A DNA stretch of 6,108 bases from Opitutales bacterium. GTDB lineage: Bacteria; Verrucomicrobiota; Verrucomicrobiia; Opitutales; Oceanipulchritudinaceae. The translations under genes and the position numbers were made by a program. Shown piece by piece: positions 1 to 6,108 of this stretch (the stretch's first letter is position 1; every line of letters begins with the position of its first letter). Location: the NCBI GenBank assembly GCA_007123395.1, contig SKLD01000182.1, positions 1-6,108 on the forward strand, written 5' to 3'. Under the pieces are notes generated by a model. It did no database searches and had not been told where the DNA came from. It was given only the letters and a program-made list of their open reading frames with translations.

Positions 1-1198
1 ACGTGAGGGTGCGGGCTTCTGTGTGGCCGGGGTCGGCCACCGCCGGGGCAAGGGAGATGCCGTCGAGATGAAGATCGGGGCGCGGGGGCAGGCCGGTGAG
101 GTCGAGCAGGGTCGGCATCAGGTCCATGCTGATGGAGGTTTGCTCTGAAACCGCACCGGGATGCGGATGATCGGGCGCGCGGATGATGAGGGGCACGCGC
201 AGGCCGCCTTCGTAGCCCCACGACTTGCCCGCGCGCAGGGGCTTGTTGGAGGTGGGGGCTAGGTTGCGTCCGCGACGGGTGGACATACCGCCGTTGTCGG
301 AGGTGAAGACGACAACCGTGCGCTCGGCGAGGCCGAGGGCCTCCAGTTCCGCGAGGAGGCGGCCGACGTTGTCGTCGACCGCGCGCACCATGGCGGCGTA
401 AAGGGGATCGCTCTGGTGCAGGCGGGTGCGGGCGGTGCCCTCGATTTCGTAGGCTTCGCGGACTTCCGCGGGCAGGGATTCGCTCTTCGCCTCATAGTAA
501 GCGTCCCACTTGTCGTAGCCCTGGATGGGACCGTGGACGCTGTAGAAGGCGAGGTAGACGAGAAAGGGGTCGTCCCGATTCCCGCGCATGAAAGCGATCG
601 CTTCGTCGGTCAGGCGGTTGGTGAGGTATTCGCCCTCGGGACCGTCTTCGAGGCGGGGGTTGTTGTAGGGGCTGTAGTAACCGCCCGGCGGCGTGCCTAC
701 GGCAATGCCCCCCTTGTTCACATCGAAGCCGCGATGCTCGGGCCAGTAAGCCTCGTCCATGCCCAAGTGCCATTTACCAAAGTAGCCCGTTCTATATCCG
801 TGTTCCTGATACAGCTCGCCGAGGGTCATTTCGTCGGGAGCCAGCTCGCTCCGGATGGGAGGCGTTTCGAGGAGGCGGCCGGGTGGAACGCGGTGGCCCG
901 GTATCCAATCCGTGATGCCAAGGCGGACAGGATCGCGCCCGGTCATGAGGGCGGCCCGCGTGGGCGAGCACACCGGCGAGGCGGCATAAGCCTGGGTGAA
1001 GCGGGTTCCTCGCGCGGCCAGCTCATCGATATGGGGCGTGTCGTGAAACTCACTACCGTAGCAAGCAAGGTCGGTCCAACCGAGATCGTCCACAAGCACG
1101 ACAACCACATTCTTCAGGTGATCACCTTGCTTATGTTCGGCAAGGGCGGAAAAGGGCACAAGGCCAAGAACGAAACAGAATAACCGCTTGCTCACCAT
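1..1198 (-). CDS. Secreted S1-family (formylglycine) sulfatase, C-terminus cut off by window edge
   Basis: Predicted type I sulfatase that hydrolyses a sulfate ester, probably on a sugar, outside the cytoplasm. The frame is open from the ATG at 1198 to base 1: 399 residues are visible and roughly the last 100 are missing. Residues 1-20 form a signal peptide (basic start, hydrophobic core, FSALA before the likely cut). The catalytic signature C77-S-P-T-R81 followed by AALMTG matches the C-x-P-x-R motif, in which the Cys becomes formylglycine. Metal and active-site residues visible are D37-D38, K142 and H144 in GKWHLG, H222, D301-N302 in SDNGG, and K325. The stretch ITDWIPG (95-101) just after the signature recalls SulfAtlas subfamily S1_16, which as I remember includes enzymes acting on 4-sulfated galactose or GalNAc; that assignment is from memory. 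It lies 32 bp after another sulfatase, with a purine-rich ribosome-binding region before the start. Sulfatase identity is near certain; the substrate is unknown. Confidence 0.95.
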   Translation of the reverse strand, partial: MVSKRLFCFVLGLVPFSALAEHKQGDHLKNVVVVLVDDLGWTDLACYGSEFHDTPHIDELAARGTRFTQAYAASPVCSPTRAALMTGRDPVRLGITDWIPGHRVPPGRLLETPPIRSELAPDEMTLGELYQEHGYRTGYFGKWHLGMDEAYWPEHRGFDVNKGGIAVGTPPGGYYSPYNNPRLEDGPEGEYLTNRLTDEAIAFMRGNRDDPFLVYLAFYSVHGPIQGYDKWDAYYEAKSESLPAEVREAYEIEGTARTRLHQSDPLYAAMVRAVDDNVGRLLAELEALGLAERTVVVFTSDNGGMSTRRGRNLAPTSNKPLRAGKSWGYEGGLRVPLIIRAPDHPHPGAVSEQTSISMDLMPTLLDLTGLPPRPDLHLDGISLAPAVADPGHTEARTLT

Positions 1199-1230
1199 CT
1201 CTCCCTCTCCCTCTTCCTCTTCATCTCCCC
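1199..1230 (-). promoter_or_regulatory. Polypurine intergenic spacer with Shine-Dalgarno-like repeats
   Basis: The 32-bp gap between the two sulfatase genes is almost purely purine on the coding strand: a single T interrupts it, and the 24 bases next to the start codon are all A or G. It contains several overlapping GAGG/GGAG cores; the best placed GAGG ends 5 bases before the ATG at 1198. This is the only intergenic gap in the window with a clear Shine-Dalgarno-like sequence. The short distance from the preceding TGA (1233-1231) fits translational coupling or re-initiation. Its role as a ribosome-binding region is inferred from position and composition. Confidence 0.55.
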
Positions 1231-2655
1231 TCAGTTCTCCGATTCCTCCTCCTGTTCCCGCCACTGCCGCATGCGCCGCTGCCATTCCTCGGTGTGCATG
1301 AGTCCGAGGAAGCGGGGTTCGATCAACTCCGCGTCCCAGCTCAGGCGCATCCGGTCGATCTCCGCGAGGATGTCAGGATGCTTGTCGGCGAGATCGCGAG
1401 TTTCGCCGATGTCGCGCCGGAGGTTGAAGAGATGCGGGGACTGCTCGCGGTAGGGAATCACCAGCTTGTAATCGCCTTGGCGCACGGCGAAGCGCTGTTG
1501 GTCAAACTTCCGCAGATAAATCACTTCATGAGGAGCACCTTCCTTTTCGCCGGAGAGGTAAGGCAGGAGATTGACACCGTCGAGCGGACGCTCTTCGGCG
1601 ATTTCGAGACCGATGACGGCTGCGGCCGTGCCGAGTATGTCCATCGCGCTGGTGATGCCGTGGAAGCGTTTCCCGCCCTCCACGGTGCCGGGCCAACTGA
1701 AGACGAAGGGCACCCGCCAACCGCCGTCATAGACGTCGCTCTTGTAACCGCGCAGCGGCCGGTTGTCGGAAGCGTTGGCATCGGTCGGTCCGCCGTTGTC
1801 CGAAAGGAAAAAGATCATGGTGTTCTCGCGCAGCTCCAGATCATCGAGCTTCGCGAGGATGCGCCCGACACCGTCGTCGACCGCGCTCAACATGGCGGCG
1901 TAGATCCGCCGCAGGGGATTTTCGATGTCGGGGAAGCGCTCAAGGTATTCCTCCGGTGCCTGCATGGGGGTGTGCGGCGCGTTGTAGGAGAGGAAAAGAA
2001 AGAAGGGCTGCTCCTTGTTTTCGGCAATAAAGCGAACGGCCTCATCGGAGAACCGGTCGGTGAGGTAGCCCTCGAACTTCTCAGGCTCGAAGTCGCGCTG
2101 AATCCATGTTCGGTAGCTCTGGCCCTCGTTGCGGATACTCATCGGATCACGGATGGTGAGGTGCTCCTGAAAGTAGTGTTTCCCTCCGCCGAGGTGGCCG
2201 TAGAAGAAGTCGAACCCGCGGTTGAGCGGATGCAGATCGGGATGCGCGCCGAGGTGCCACTTGCCGATGATGGCGGAGGTGTAGCCCGCCTTGGCGAGCA
2301 GGTCCGCCATGGTGTCTTCGGACAAAGGCAGGCCCATCTCGGGGTCATCCGGGCGGTACTGCGGGTTTCGCTCAAAGCCGAAGCGCTGGGGGTATCGACC
2401 TGTGATGAAACCCGCCCGGCTCGGACCGCACACCGGGTAGGTGACATAGGCATCAGTGAAGACCACGCCGCTCTCCGCCAACGCGTCCATGTGCGGCGTG
2501 CGAAGATCCTTGCTCCCCTGAAAACCGGCGTCCGCGTAGCCCTGGTCATCGGTCATGATGACGATGATGTTCGGCGTGGCGCGTTCGGCGGCGAGGAGCG
2601 AACCGGCGAGGGTGGTAACGGTGAGAGCGAGGATGGATTTCGTGATGGTTTTCAT
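1231..2655 (-). CDS. Secreted S1-family (formylglycine) sulfatase
   Basis: Complete 474-residue type I sulfatase, a usual length for bacterial carbohydrate sulfatases. The N-terminus (MKTITKSILALTVTTLAGSL, then LAA-E) is a signal peptide with probable cleavage near residue 22-23, which also supports this ATG. The core starts at NIIVIMTDDQG with metal-binding D36-D37. The formylglycine signature is C76-G-P-S-R80 followed by AGFITG. Further active-site residues are K132 and H134 in GKWHLG, H228 in APHTP, D286-N287 in SDNGG, and K305. The C-terminal part (about 375-474) carries the family's smaller subdomain and ends in a highly charged, Arg/Glu-rich helix. Activity needs a formylglycine-generating enzyme or anaerobic sulfatase-maturating enzyme encoded elsewhere. 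It follows the GH112 gene by 49 bp and precedes a second sulfatase by 32 bp. Text following the signature differs between the two sulfatases (RYPQRFGFERNP here), so they probably belong to different subfamilies with different sulfate positions. Sulfatase identity is near certain; the substrate is not assignable from sequence. Confidence 0.96.
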   Translation of the reverse strand: MKTITKSILALTVTTLAGSLLAAERATPNIIVIMTDDQGYADAGFQGSKDLRTPHMDALAESGVVFTDAYVTYPVCGPSRAGFITGRYPQRFGFERNPQYRPDDPEMGLPLSEDTMADLLAKAGYTSAIIGKWHLGAHPDLHPLNRGFDFFYGHLGGGKHYFQEHLTIRDPMSIRNEGQSYRTWIQRDFEPEKFEGYLTDRFSDEAVRFIAENKEQPFFLFLSYNAPHTPMQAPEEYLERFPDIENPLRRIYAAMLSAVDDGVGRILAKLDDLELRENTMIFFLSDNGGPTDANASDNRPLRGYKSDVYDGGWRVPFVFSWPGTVEGGKRFHGITSAMDILGTAAAVIGLEIAEERPLDGVNLLPYLSGEKEGAPHEVIYLRKFDQQRFAVRQGDYKLVIPYREQSPHLFNLRRDIGETRDLADKHPDILAEIDRMRLSWDAELIEPRFLGLMHTEEWQRRMRQWREQEEESEN

Positions 2656-2704
2656 AATTCGGATGCAGATTGAATGTGTGCTAGTTTCTCAGGTGAAGTT
2701 GGCG

Positions 2705-4894
2705 TCAGGTGATTTCACGGCCGTCATCGTTGAACCACCGGGAAGCATTGGCCGCCAGCTCAACAGTGCGCTCGTTGCCCTTTCCGTCGGTGATCACCGT
2801 GGTTTGCGGCTCGTTGGCATTGTTGATAACGATGTATTTTTTTGTTTCCGGGTATCCGGCGATTTCGGTGTGGATGTTGGCCGAGAACCAACGTTTCGGC
2901 ATCGCATCCTCCTTGCCCGCCGCAAACCAGAGGGCGCGTTGAAGGAGGCGGTTTTGTTCGGCGCCGAACTTGAATCCGGCGAGGTAAACACCCCTCCCCT
3001 TCCCGTATTTGTTGGCGGCGATGGTGACGCTGCCCCCGGCATCCTTGGCGACGATTTCGGCGGACGCCACGCAGGGATAGATCCCCTCGACGTGCTTGCC
3101 GAGATCGGGCGCGCCATTCGCGGAATCGGCGAGGAGAAAATGACCGTCCACCTCATCCGTGGGCAGGATCTTTTTCGTATCGTTGGAGAGGCCGACCTCC
3201 TTCTGGACACCAAGGACATCCCAGAGTTGAAAATAGGCGCCGCCGTTTTCACAGGCGGTGGGATCGAGCACGCCGAGAAAGCCGCCGCCTTGGTCCACGA
3301 ATTCACGGATGGCGGCGACGACGCGCGGATCCTTCCAGTTTTCGCCGCCGCTCCATGAAGTGCCGGCGAGGCCGAGGTTGATGATGACTCCGATGTCCTT
3401 GGCAATGCCGCCGCGGATGTCGTCGAAGTTCAGCCAGACAAGGTCGAATGGCTGGCCGGAAAGCGATTCGACGATGGCCCCTTCCGGCCACGACTGATCG
3501 TAGCCCCACGAGCGGTCTTGTCCCCACGCGTTGAAAATGCCGACCCTGAACGGCGCGTTTTCGACCGGCGTGAAATCCGTGTTCTCGCAGATGCCGTAGA
3601 ACTCCTTCGTCTGGTATTCGATGTAGTCGATGAAATCGGGAAACTTCACGGCGAGATCGAGATAGCCGCCGTAGCCGATGCGGTGGACCAGTTTGCGGAG
3701 CATGGCGCGGCGAATCCACATCCAATACCTTTTGCAGTCGGCCACCGGATCGCCGCCTTCCTGAAAGGTCGGCCGGTTGAGCAGATCGACGGCGAAAAAG
3801 TAGGGGTAAAGGCGCAGTTCCTTGACCAAGCCGCCCGGCACATCGGCGATGCGGCGGACCTCGCGTCCATTGATGCAGGGACCGATGATGCCGTCGAATC
3901 CGATTTCCTGAAAGCGCGGCTTGTAGGGTTCGGTGCCGATCCAGTGGTCGCAGTAGAAGAGCACGGCTTTCTTGCCGGCGGCGTGGACACGGCGGACGCA
4001 GTCCTTCGACCACTCGACCATGAACTCGTGGACAAATTCGATCCAGTCGAGGTAGGCCCGCCCGGGCACGCGGTCGGTGGAGCAGAAGTAGCCGTTCTCC
4101 ACAATGTCGTTCGGGCGCAGACGGTAGCCCTTCTTCGCCTCGAATTCATCGAGCGCCTGGGCAGACATGCAATCGAGATAACCATACCAATCCTGGTAAA
4201 GCGTCTCGTGGGCCGGGTTCGTGATGATGGGGAACTGGTAGGCCATGGAGGTGAAGCGCACGACGTCGGTGCCGGGATGGGTTTCCAGCCATTTGTCGAG
4301 AAAGCGGGCGAGGTGCTCGCGGGTCGCCTTCTTGCGCGGGTCCACCCCGGACTGGTGCGGTTTATCGCCCCAGTTGTTGGTGAGGTGGTTGTACATCGAG
4401 GTCGTTTCCCAAATCTGGAAGACGAGGAAATTGACGCTGTAGATGTTCCACGGGGCGCAGTTGCGCACGGTGACGATGCCATCGGCGTAATCCCAGTCGG
4501 CCACCGGCACCACCTCACCGGTGGTCCGGTTGATCACCTCCCAGTACTTCTTGCAGTCGTTGATCTCGTCGATGCGGTATTGCTCGGGCGAATACCGTGC
4601 GAGAATATCGACCCGGATGGTGTGAGCGCGCGCCACATGAGGCTCGGAGAAAAGAAACTTCTGCTGGTTGTCCTCCGGGTGGGCGCGGTTCCATTCTTGG
4701 TCGGCGCGGATCAGGCAGAGGGTGGAGTAGATTTCATAGCCGAGGCTGGTGATGGAGTCCGATAGGACGGTGCCGTCGGAGTCGCGGATGGCATCCGCGC
4801 CCCAGCGCTTGGCAAGCTCCACGACCACGTCGTCCATGCCCTCCTGGGCCGGCAGGGTGAAGCCGTATTTCCGCGTGTTTGTCTTGTCAGGCAT
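2705..4894 (-). CDS. GH112 beta-1,3-galactosyl-N-acetylhexosamine phosphorylase-type enzyme
   Basis: Complete 729-residue member of glycoside hydrolase family 112 (known members about 720-750 residues). These inverting phosphorylases split Gal-beta-1,3-GalNAc or Gal-beta-1,3-GlcNAc (or, in one branch, Gal-beta-1,4-rhamnose) with phosphate, giving alpha-D-galactose 1-phosphate. Compared from memory with the Bifidobacterium longum enzyme, the hallmarks are present: GADAIR with R37 (Arg32 there), MYNHLTN (167-173) then WGDK, TDVVRF with R213 (Arg210), CDHWIGTEPYK with D316 (the general acid Asp313), and PYFF with Y365 (Tyr362). Domains: catalytic TIM-barrel about 1-445, a Rossmann/amidotransferase-like domain about 446-660, and a small beta domain to the end. 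There is no signal peptide, so it should be cytoplasmic and depend on an importer not in view. The start is fixed: the preceding in-frame codons run straight into the TAA-TGA ending the GH43 gene, with no other start codon. No Shine-Dalgarno is visible in the 27-bp gap. Family certain; acceptor specificity open. Confidence 0.95.
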   Translation of the reverse strand: MPDKTNTRKYGFTLPAQEGMDDVVVELAKRWGADAIRDSDGTVLSDSITSLGYEIYSTLCLIRADQEWNRAHPEDNQQKFLFSEPHVARAHTIRVDILARYSPEQYRIDEINDCKKYWEVINRTTGEVVPVADWDYADGIVTVRNCAPWNIYSVNFLVFQIWETTSMYNHLTNNWGDKPHQSGVDPRKKATREHLARFLDKWLETHPGTDVVRFTSMAYQFPIITNPAHETLYQDWYGYLDCMSAQALDEFEAKKGYRLRPNDIVENGYFCSTDRVPGRAYLDWIEFVHEFMVEWSKDCVRRVHAAGKKAVLFYCDHWIGTEPYKPRFQEIGFDGIIGPCINGREVRRIADVPGGLVKELRLYPYFFAVDLLNRPTFQEGGDPVADCKRYWMWIRRAMLRKLVHRIGYGGYLDLAVKFPDFIDYIEYQTKEFYGICENTDFTPVENAPFRVGIFNAWGQDRSWGYDQSWPEGAIVESLSGQPFDLVWLNFDDIRGGIAKDIGVIINLGLAGTSWSGGENWKDPRVVAAIREFVDQGGGFLGVLDPTACENGGAYFQLWDVLGVQKEVGLSNDTKKILPTDEVDGHFLLADSANGAPDLGKHVEGIYPCVASAEIVAKDAGGSVTIAANKYGKGRGVYLAGFKFGAEQNRLLQRALWFAAGKEDAMPKRWFSANIHTEIAGYPETKKYIVINNANEPQTTVITDGKGNERTVELAANASRWFNDDGREIT

Positions 4895-4918
4895 GTTGGT
4901 TGATCGAGTGTGAAAGGT

Positions 4919-4924
4919 TCATTA
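4919..4924 (-). other. Tandem stop codons TAA-TGA ending the GH43 gene
   Basis: The GH43 reading frame ends with TAA (4924-4922) followed directly by TGA (4921-4919). Both are in the same frame as the GH112 start nine codons further on, so the pair seals the GH43 frame from the downstream one and fixes the GH112 N-terminus. Confidence 0.8.
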
Positions 4925-6010
4925 CTCAAAGACCGAAAGGTCCCATGTGTCGCGCCAGTGGATGAGGAATCCGTGGTCGTCCTCGAAGGTGACGGGGAGC
5001 CAGACGTAACGCCCGTCGATGGCGTTGTCGGGATTCCAGATATCGAACATTGCGATGAAGGCGTCATCGCGTCCGTGCAACTTGTGGACGTAGGTGCTTT
5101 GCGCGCCGAAGGTCTTGTCCGGACCGAAGCCGTTTTGCGGGTTCACGCCGCGGCAGGGGTTTTCCATTTCATACCACGGGCCCATGATATTGCGGGCGAT
5201 GGCGCAACGGGCGGCGTTGGGCTCCCAACTGGTGCAGCCACTGGCGATCAGGTAGTAGTAACCGCCGCGCTTGAAGACGGCGGCGGTTTCCATGTAGCGG
5301 CCTGCAAAGAGGCGGGCAAAGCGGCCGGACGGGGCGAGATACGCCGCATCCAGCTCCGAGATGTGGAGCGTGCTGTTTTCCTCGGAGGAGTAGATGTGGT
5401 AGGCCTTGCCGTCGTCGTCCACGAACAAGTTCAGGTCGCGGGCCATCTGGCCTTCTTCAAGGTCGCGGCGGAAAATGTTGCTTTCGACGACATTCAGGCG
5501 CGGCAGCGGGTGGTCGCCGGTGAACCCGCCCTCGGCCAGACACGGGGTGTGGAGGGCCGGCGAGTCATTCAGCGGAAAGACGCCCGCGTTGGGGCGGATG
5601 GCACGGACGTAGGAAAAGGGTCCCGTGGGTTGGTCCGCGACGGCCACGCCACTGCTGGCTGTGTCGTAGCCGCAGCCCTTCTTCTCGAGATGAAACCACA
5701 TGACGAATTTACCGGTGGCGGCGTTGTGGATCACCTTCGGGCGTTCAAGGATGCAGCCGGTCTCAATGTCGTGGCCGGGCTCGTCGCTGACCCTAAGGGC
5801 GATGCCCTCGTCCTTCCAATTGTAGAGATCGGCCGAGGAATAGACATGCACCCCGACGTGGGCGCGGTTACCCGCCTCCCCTTCGATCTTGTGCTCGCCA
5901 TACCAGTAGACGACGCCCTCGTGGCAGAGCAGGCCGCCGCCGTGCGCGTTGATGGGAACACCTTTGGTGTCGCGCCAGATTTTGCCGGGTTCAAAGATTT
6001 GTTGTGACAT
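4922..6010 (-). CDS. GH43 family glycosidase, AHGGG-type (GH43_24/GH43_34-like, galactan-active class)
   Basis: Complete 362-residue protein made of a single five-bladed beta-propeller domain of glycoside hydrolase family 43. Diagnostic stretches are INAHGGG (20-26), YWYGEHK (35-41), LERPKV (88-93), ARDLNLFVDDDGKAYHIY (190-207), RYMETAAVFKRGGYYYLIAS (238-257) and FGAQSTYV (301-308). This pattern is typical of the subfamilies that include exo-beta-1,3-galactanases and beta-galactosidases. In the studied exo-beta-1,3-galactanases the usual Asp base is absent and a Gln takes its part; the likely equivalents here are E89 (substrate contact), E241 (acid) and Q304. That mapping is by motif and memory, not by alignment. 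There is no signal peptide and no added carbohydrate-binding module. The upstream TGA (6049-6047) lies in frame 12 codons before this ATG with no alternative start between, so a hidden secretion signal is excluded unless there is an error. It sits 27 bp before the GH112 gene. Family membership is strong; subfamily and substrate are moderate. Confidence 0.88.
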   Translation of the reverse strand: MSQQIFEPGKIWRDTKGVPINAHGGGLLCHEGVVYWYGEHKIEGEAGNRAHVGVHVYSSADLYNWKDEGIALRVSDEPGHDIETGCILERPKVIHNAATGKFVMWFHLEKKGCGYDTASSGVAVADQPTGPFSYVRAIRPNAGVFPLNDSPALHTPCLAEGGFTGDHPLPRLNVVESNIFRRDLEEGQMARDLNLFVDDDGKAYHIYSSEENSTLHISELDAAYLAPSGRFARLFAGRYMETAAVFKRGGYYYLIASGCTSWEPNAARCAIARNIMGPWYEMENPCRGVNPQNGFGPDKTFGAQSTYVHKLHGRDDAFIAMFDIWNPDNAIDGRYVWLPVTFEDDHGFLIHWRDTWDLSVFE

Positions 6011-6046
6011 GCAGGTGGTCTTTTCTGTTTTCGGTTTGCCGTCGCC

Positions 6047-6108
6047 TCATAGCTCGGCCCGCAGGCGGCTCAGCGTGCGGCGGTTCTCCTCGGCCTTTTC
6101 CTTGGTCA
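6047..6108 (-). CDS. C-terminal end of an unidentified protein (partial)
   Basis: Nineteen codons and a TGA stop are visible before the right window edge, ending in TKEKAEENRRTLSRLRAEL. The piece is highly charged (Lys, Glu, Arg) and would form an amphipathic helix; nothing in it identifies a family. It is the upstream neighbour in the same direction, 36 bp before the GH43 start, so it is probably the preceding gene of the same operon. A sulfatase or glycosidase would fit the setting, but the sequence gives no direct support. The frame is chosen because it alone stays open, shows sensible codon use and ends at a normal operon distance from the next start. Confidence 0.55.
   Translation of the reverse strand, partial: TKEKAEENRRTLSRLRAEL

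Noticed and set aside
259..773. Two short minus-strand ORFs (259-495 and 492-773) inside the left sulfatase
   Set aside because: They are in a different frame from the open sulfatase frame that runs from 1198 to base 1, and are Arg/Ala/Pro/Ser-rich as expected of out-of-frame high-GC translation.
416..1183. Long plus-strand ORF (255 codons) opposite the left sulfatase
   Set aside because: It is in exact codon register with the sulfatase on the other strand. It is open because TTA, CTA and TCA codons are rare in this high-GC gene. The translation has no domain pattern, while the minus strand shows a full set of sulfatase motifs.
1..1198. Possibility that the left sulfatase is a pseudogene, since only small fragments of it appear as closed ORFs
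   Set aside because: Manual translation from the ATG at 1198 gives 399 uninterrupted codons with signal peptide and all active-site motifs; it merely lacks a stop because the window ends.
1192..1224. Ten-codon mini-ORF starting at an ATG inside the polypurine spacer and overlapping the second sulfatase start
   Set aside because: It encodes only Lys/Arg/Glu-type residues dictated by the purine run, is out of frame with the sulfatase and has no sign of being an attenuating leader peptide.
1294..2673. 459-codon plus-strand ORF opposite the complete sulfatase
   Set aside because: Codon-register antisense shadow; the protein is a Val/Glu/Gly/Arg-rich mirror of the real gene without recognisable motifs.
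2555..3358. 267-codon plus-strand ORF spanning the sulfatase start, the gap and the GH112 3' end
   Set aside because: It crosses two well supported genes and is in antisense codon register with GH112; no independent coding evidence.
3518..4765. 415-codon plus-strand ORF opposite GH112
   Set aside because: Same antisense-register effect; the GH112 frame is confirmed by conserved catalytic motifs along its whole length.
4910..6007. 365-codon plus-strand ORF almost exactly mirroring the GH43 gene
   Set aside because: Near-identical extent comes from aligned codon registers and few Leu TTA/CTA and Ser TCA codons, not from a real overlapping gene.

Overview
The window is one gene-dense block of high-GC DNA (visibly around 60% G+C) in which every real gene lies on the minus strand, so transcription runs from right to left. 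In that order there are: the last 19 codons of an unidentified protein (6108-6047); a GH43-type glycosidase (6010-4922); a complete GH112 beta-1,3-galactosyl phosphorylase-type enzyme (4894-2705); a complete secreted S1 sulfatase (2655-1231); and a second secreted S1 sulfatase of a different type, whose C-terminus runs off the left edge (1198-1). The gaps are 36, 27, 49 and 32 bp. No terminator-like hairpin or convincing promoter was seen in them, so this looks like a single operon whose promoter lies to the right of the window. No stretch over 50 bp lacks a gene, and I saw no RNA genes, mobile elements, CRISPR or long repeats.

Together the genes read as a catabolic cluster for a sulfated, beta-galactose-containing glycan. 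The two sulfatases carry signal peptides and should remove sulfate outside the cytoplasm. The GH112 enzyme has no signal peptide and should phosphorolyse an imported galactosyl disaccharide to alpha-galactose 1-phosphate, saving an ATP. The GH43 protein resembles the AHGGG-type subfamilies that contain exo-beta-1,3-galactanases (GH43_24/GH43_34) and would trim beta-galactosyl residues; it too lacks a signal peptide. Plausible substrates are mucin or glycosaminoglycan-like host glycans, marine sulfated galactans or arabinogalactans. The sequence alone does not decide among them.

The organism is probably from the Planctomycetota-Verrucomicrobiota-Lentisphaerota/Kiritimatiellota group. This is inferred from tandem S1 sulfatases mixed with glycosidases, the absence of SusC/SusD genes in the part visible, high G+C, and weak or absent Shine-Dalgarno sequences before most genes. 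It is an inference from style, not from a marker gene.

The individual families are known. The less ordinary part is the combination of a GH112 phosphorylase with a GH43 galactanase-like protein and two different sulfatases in one tight operon.
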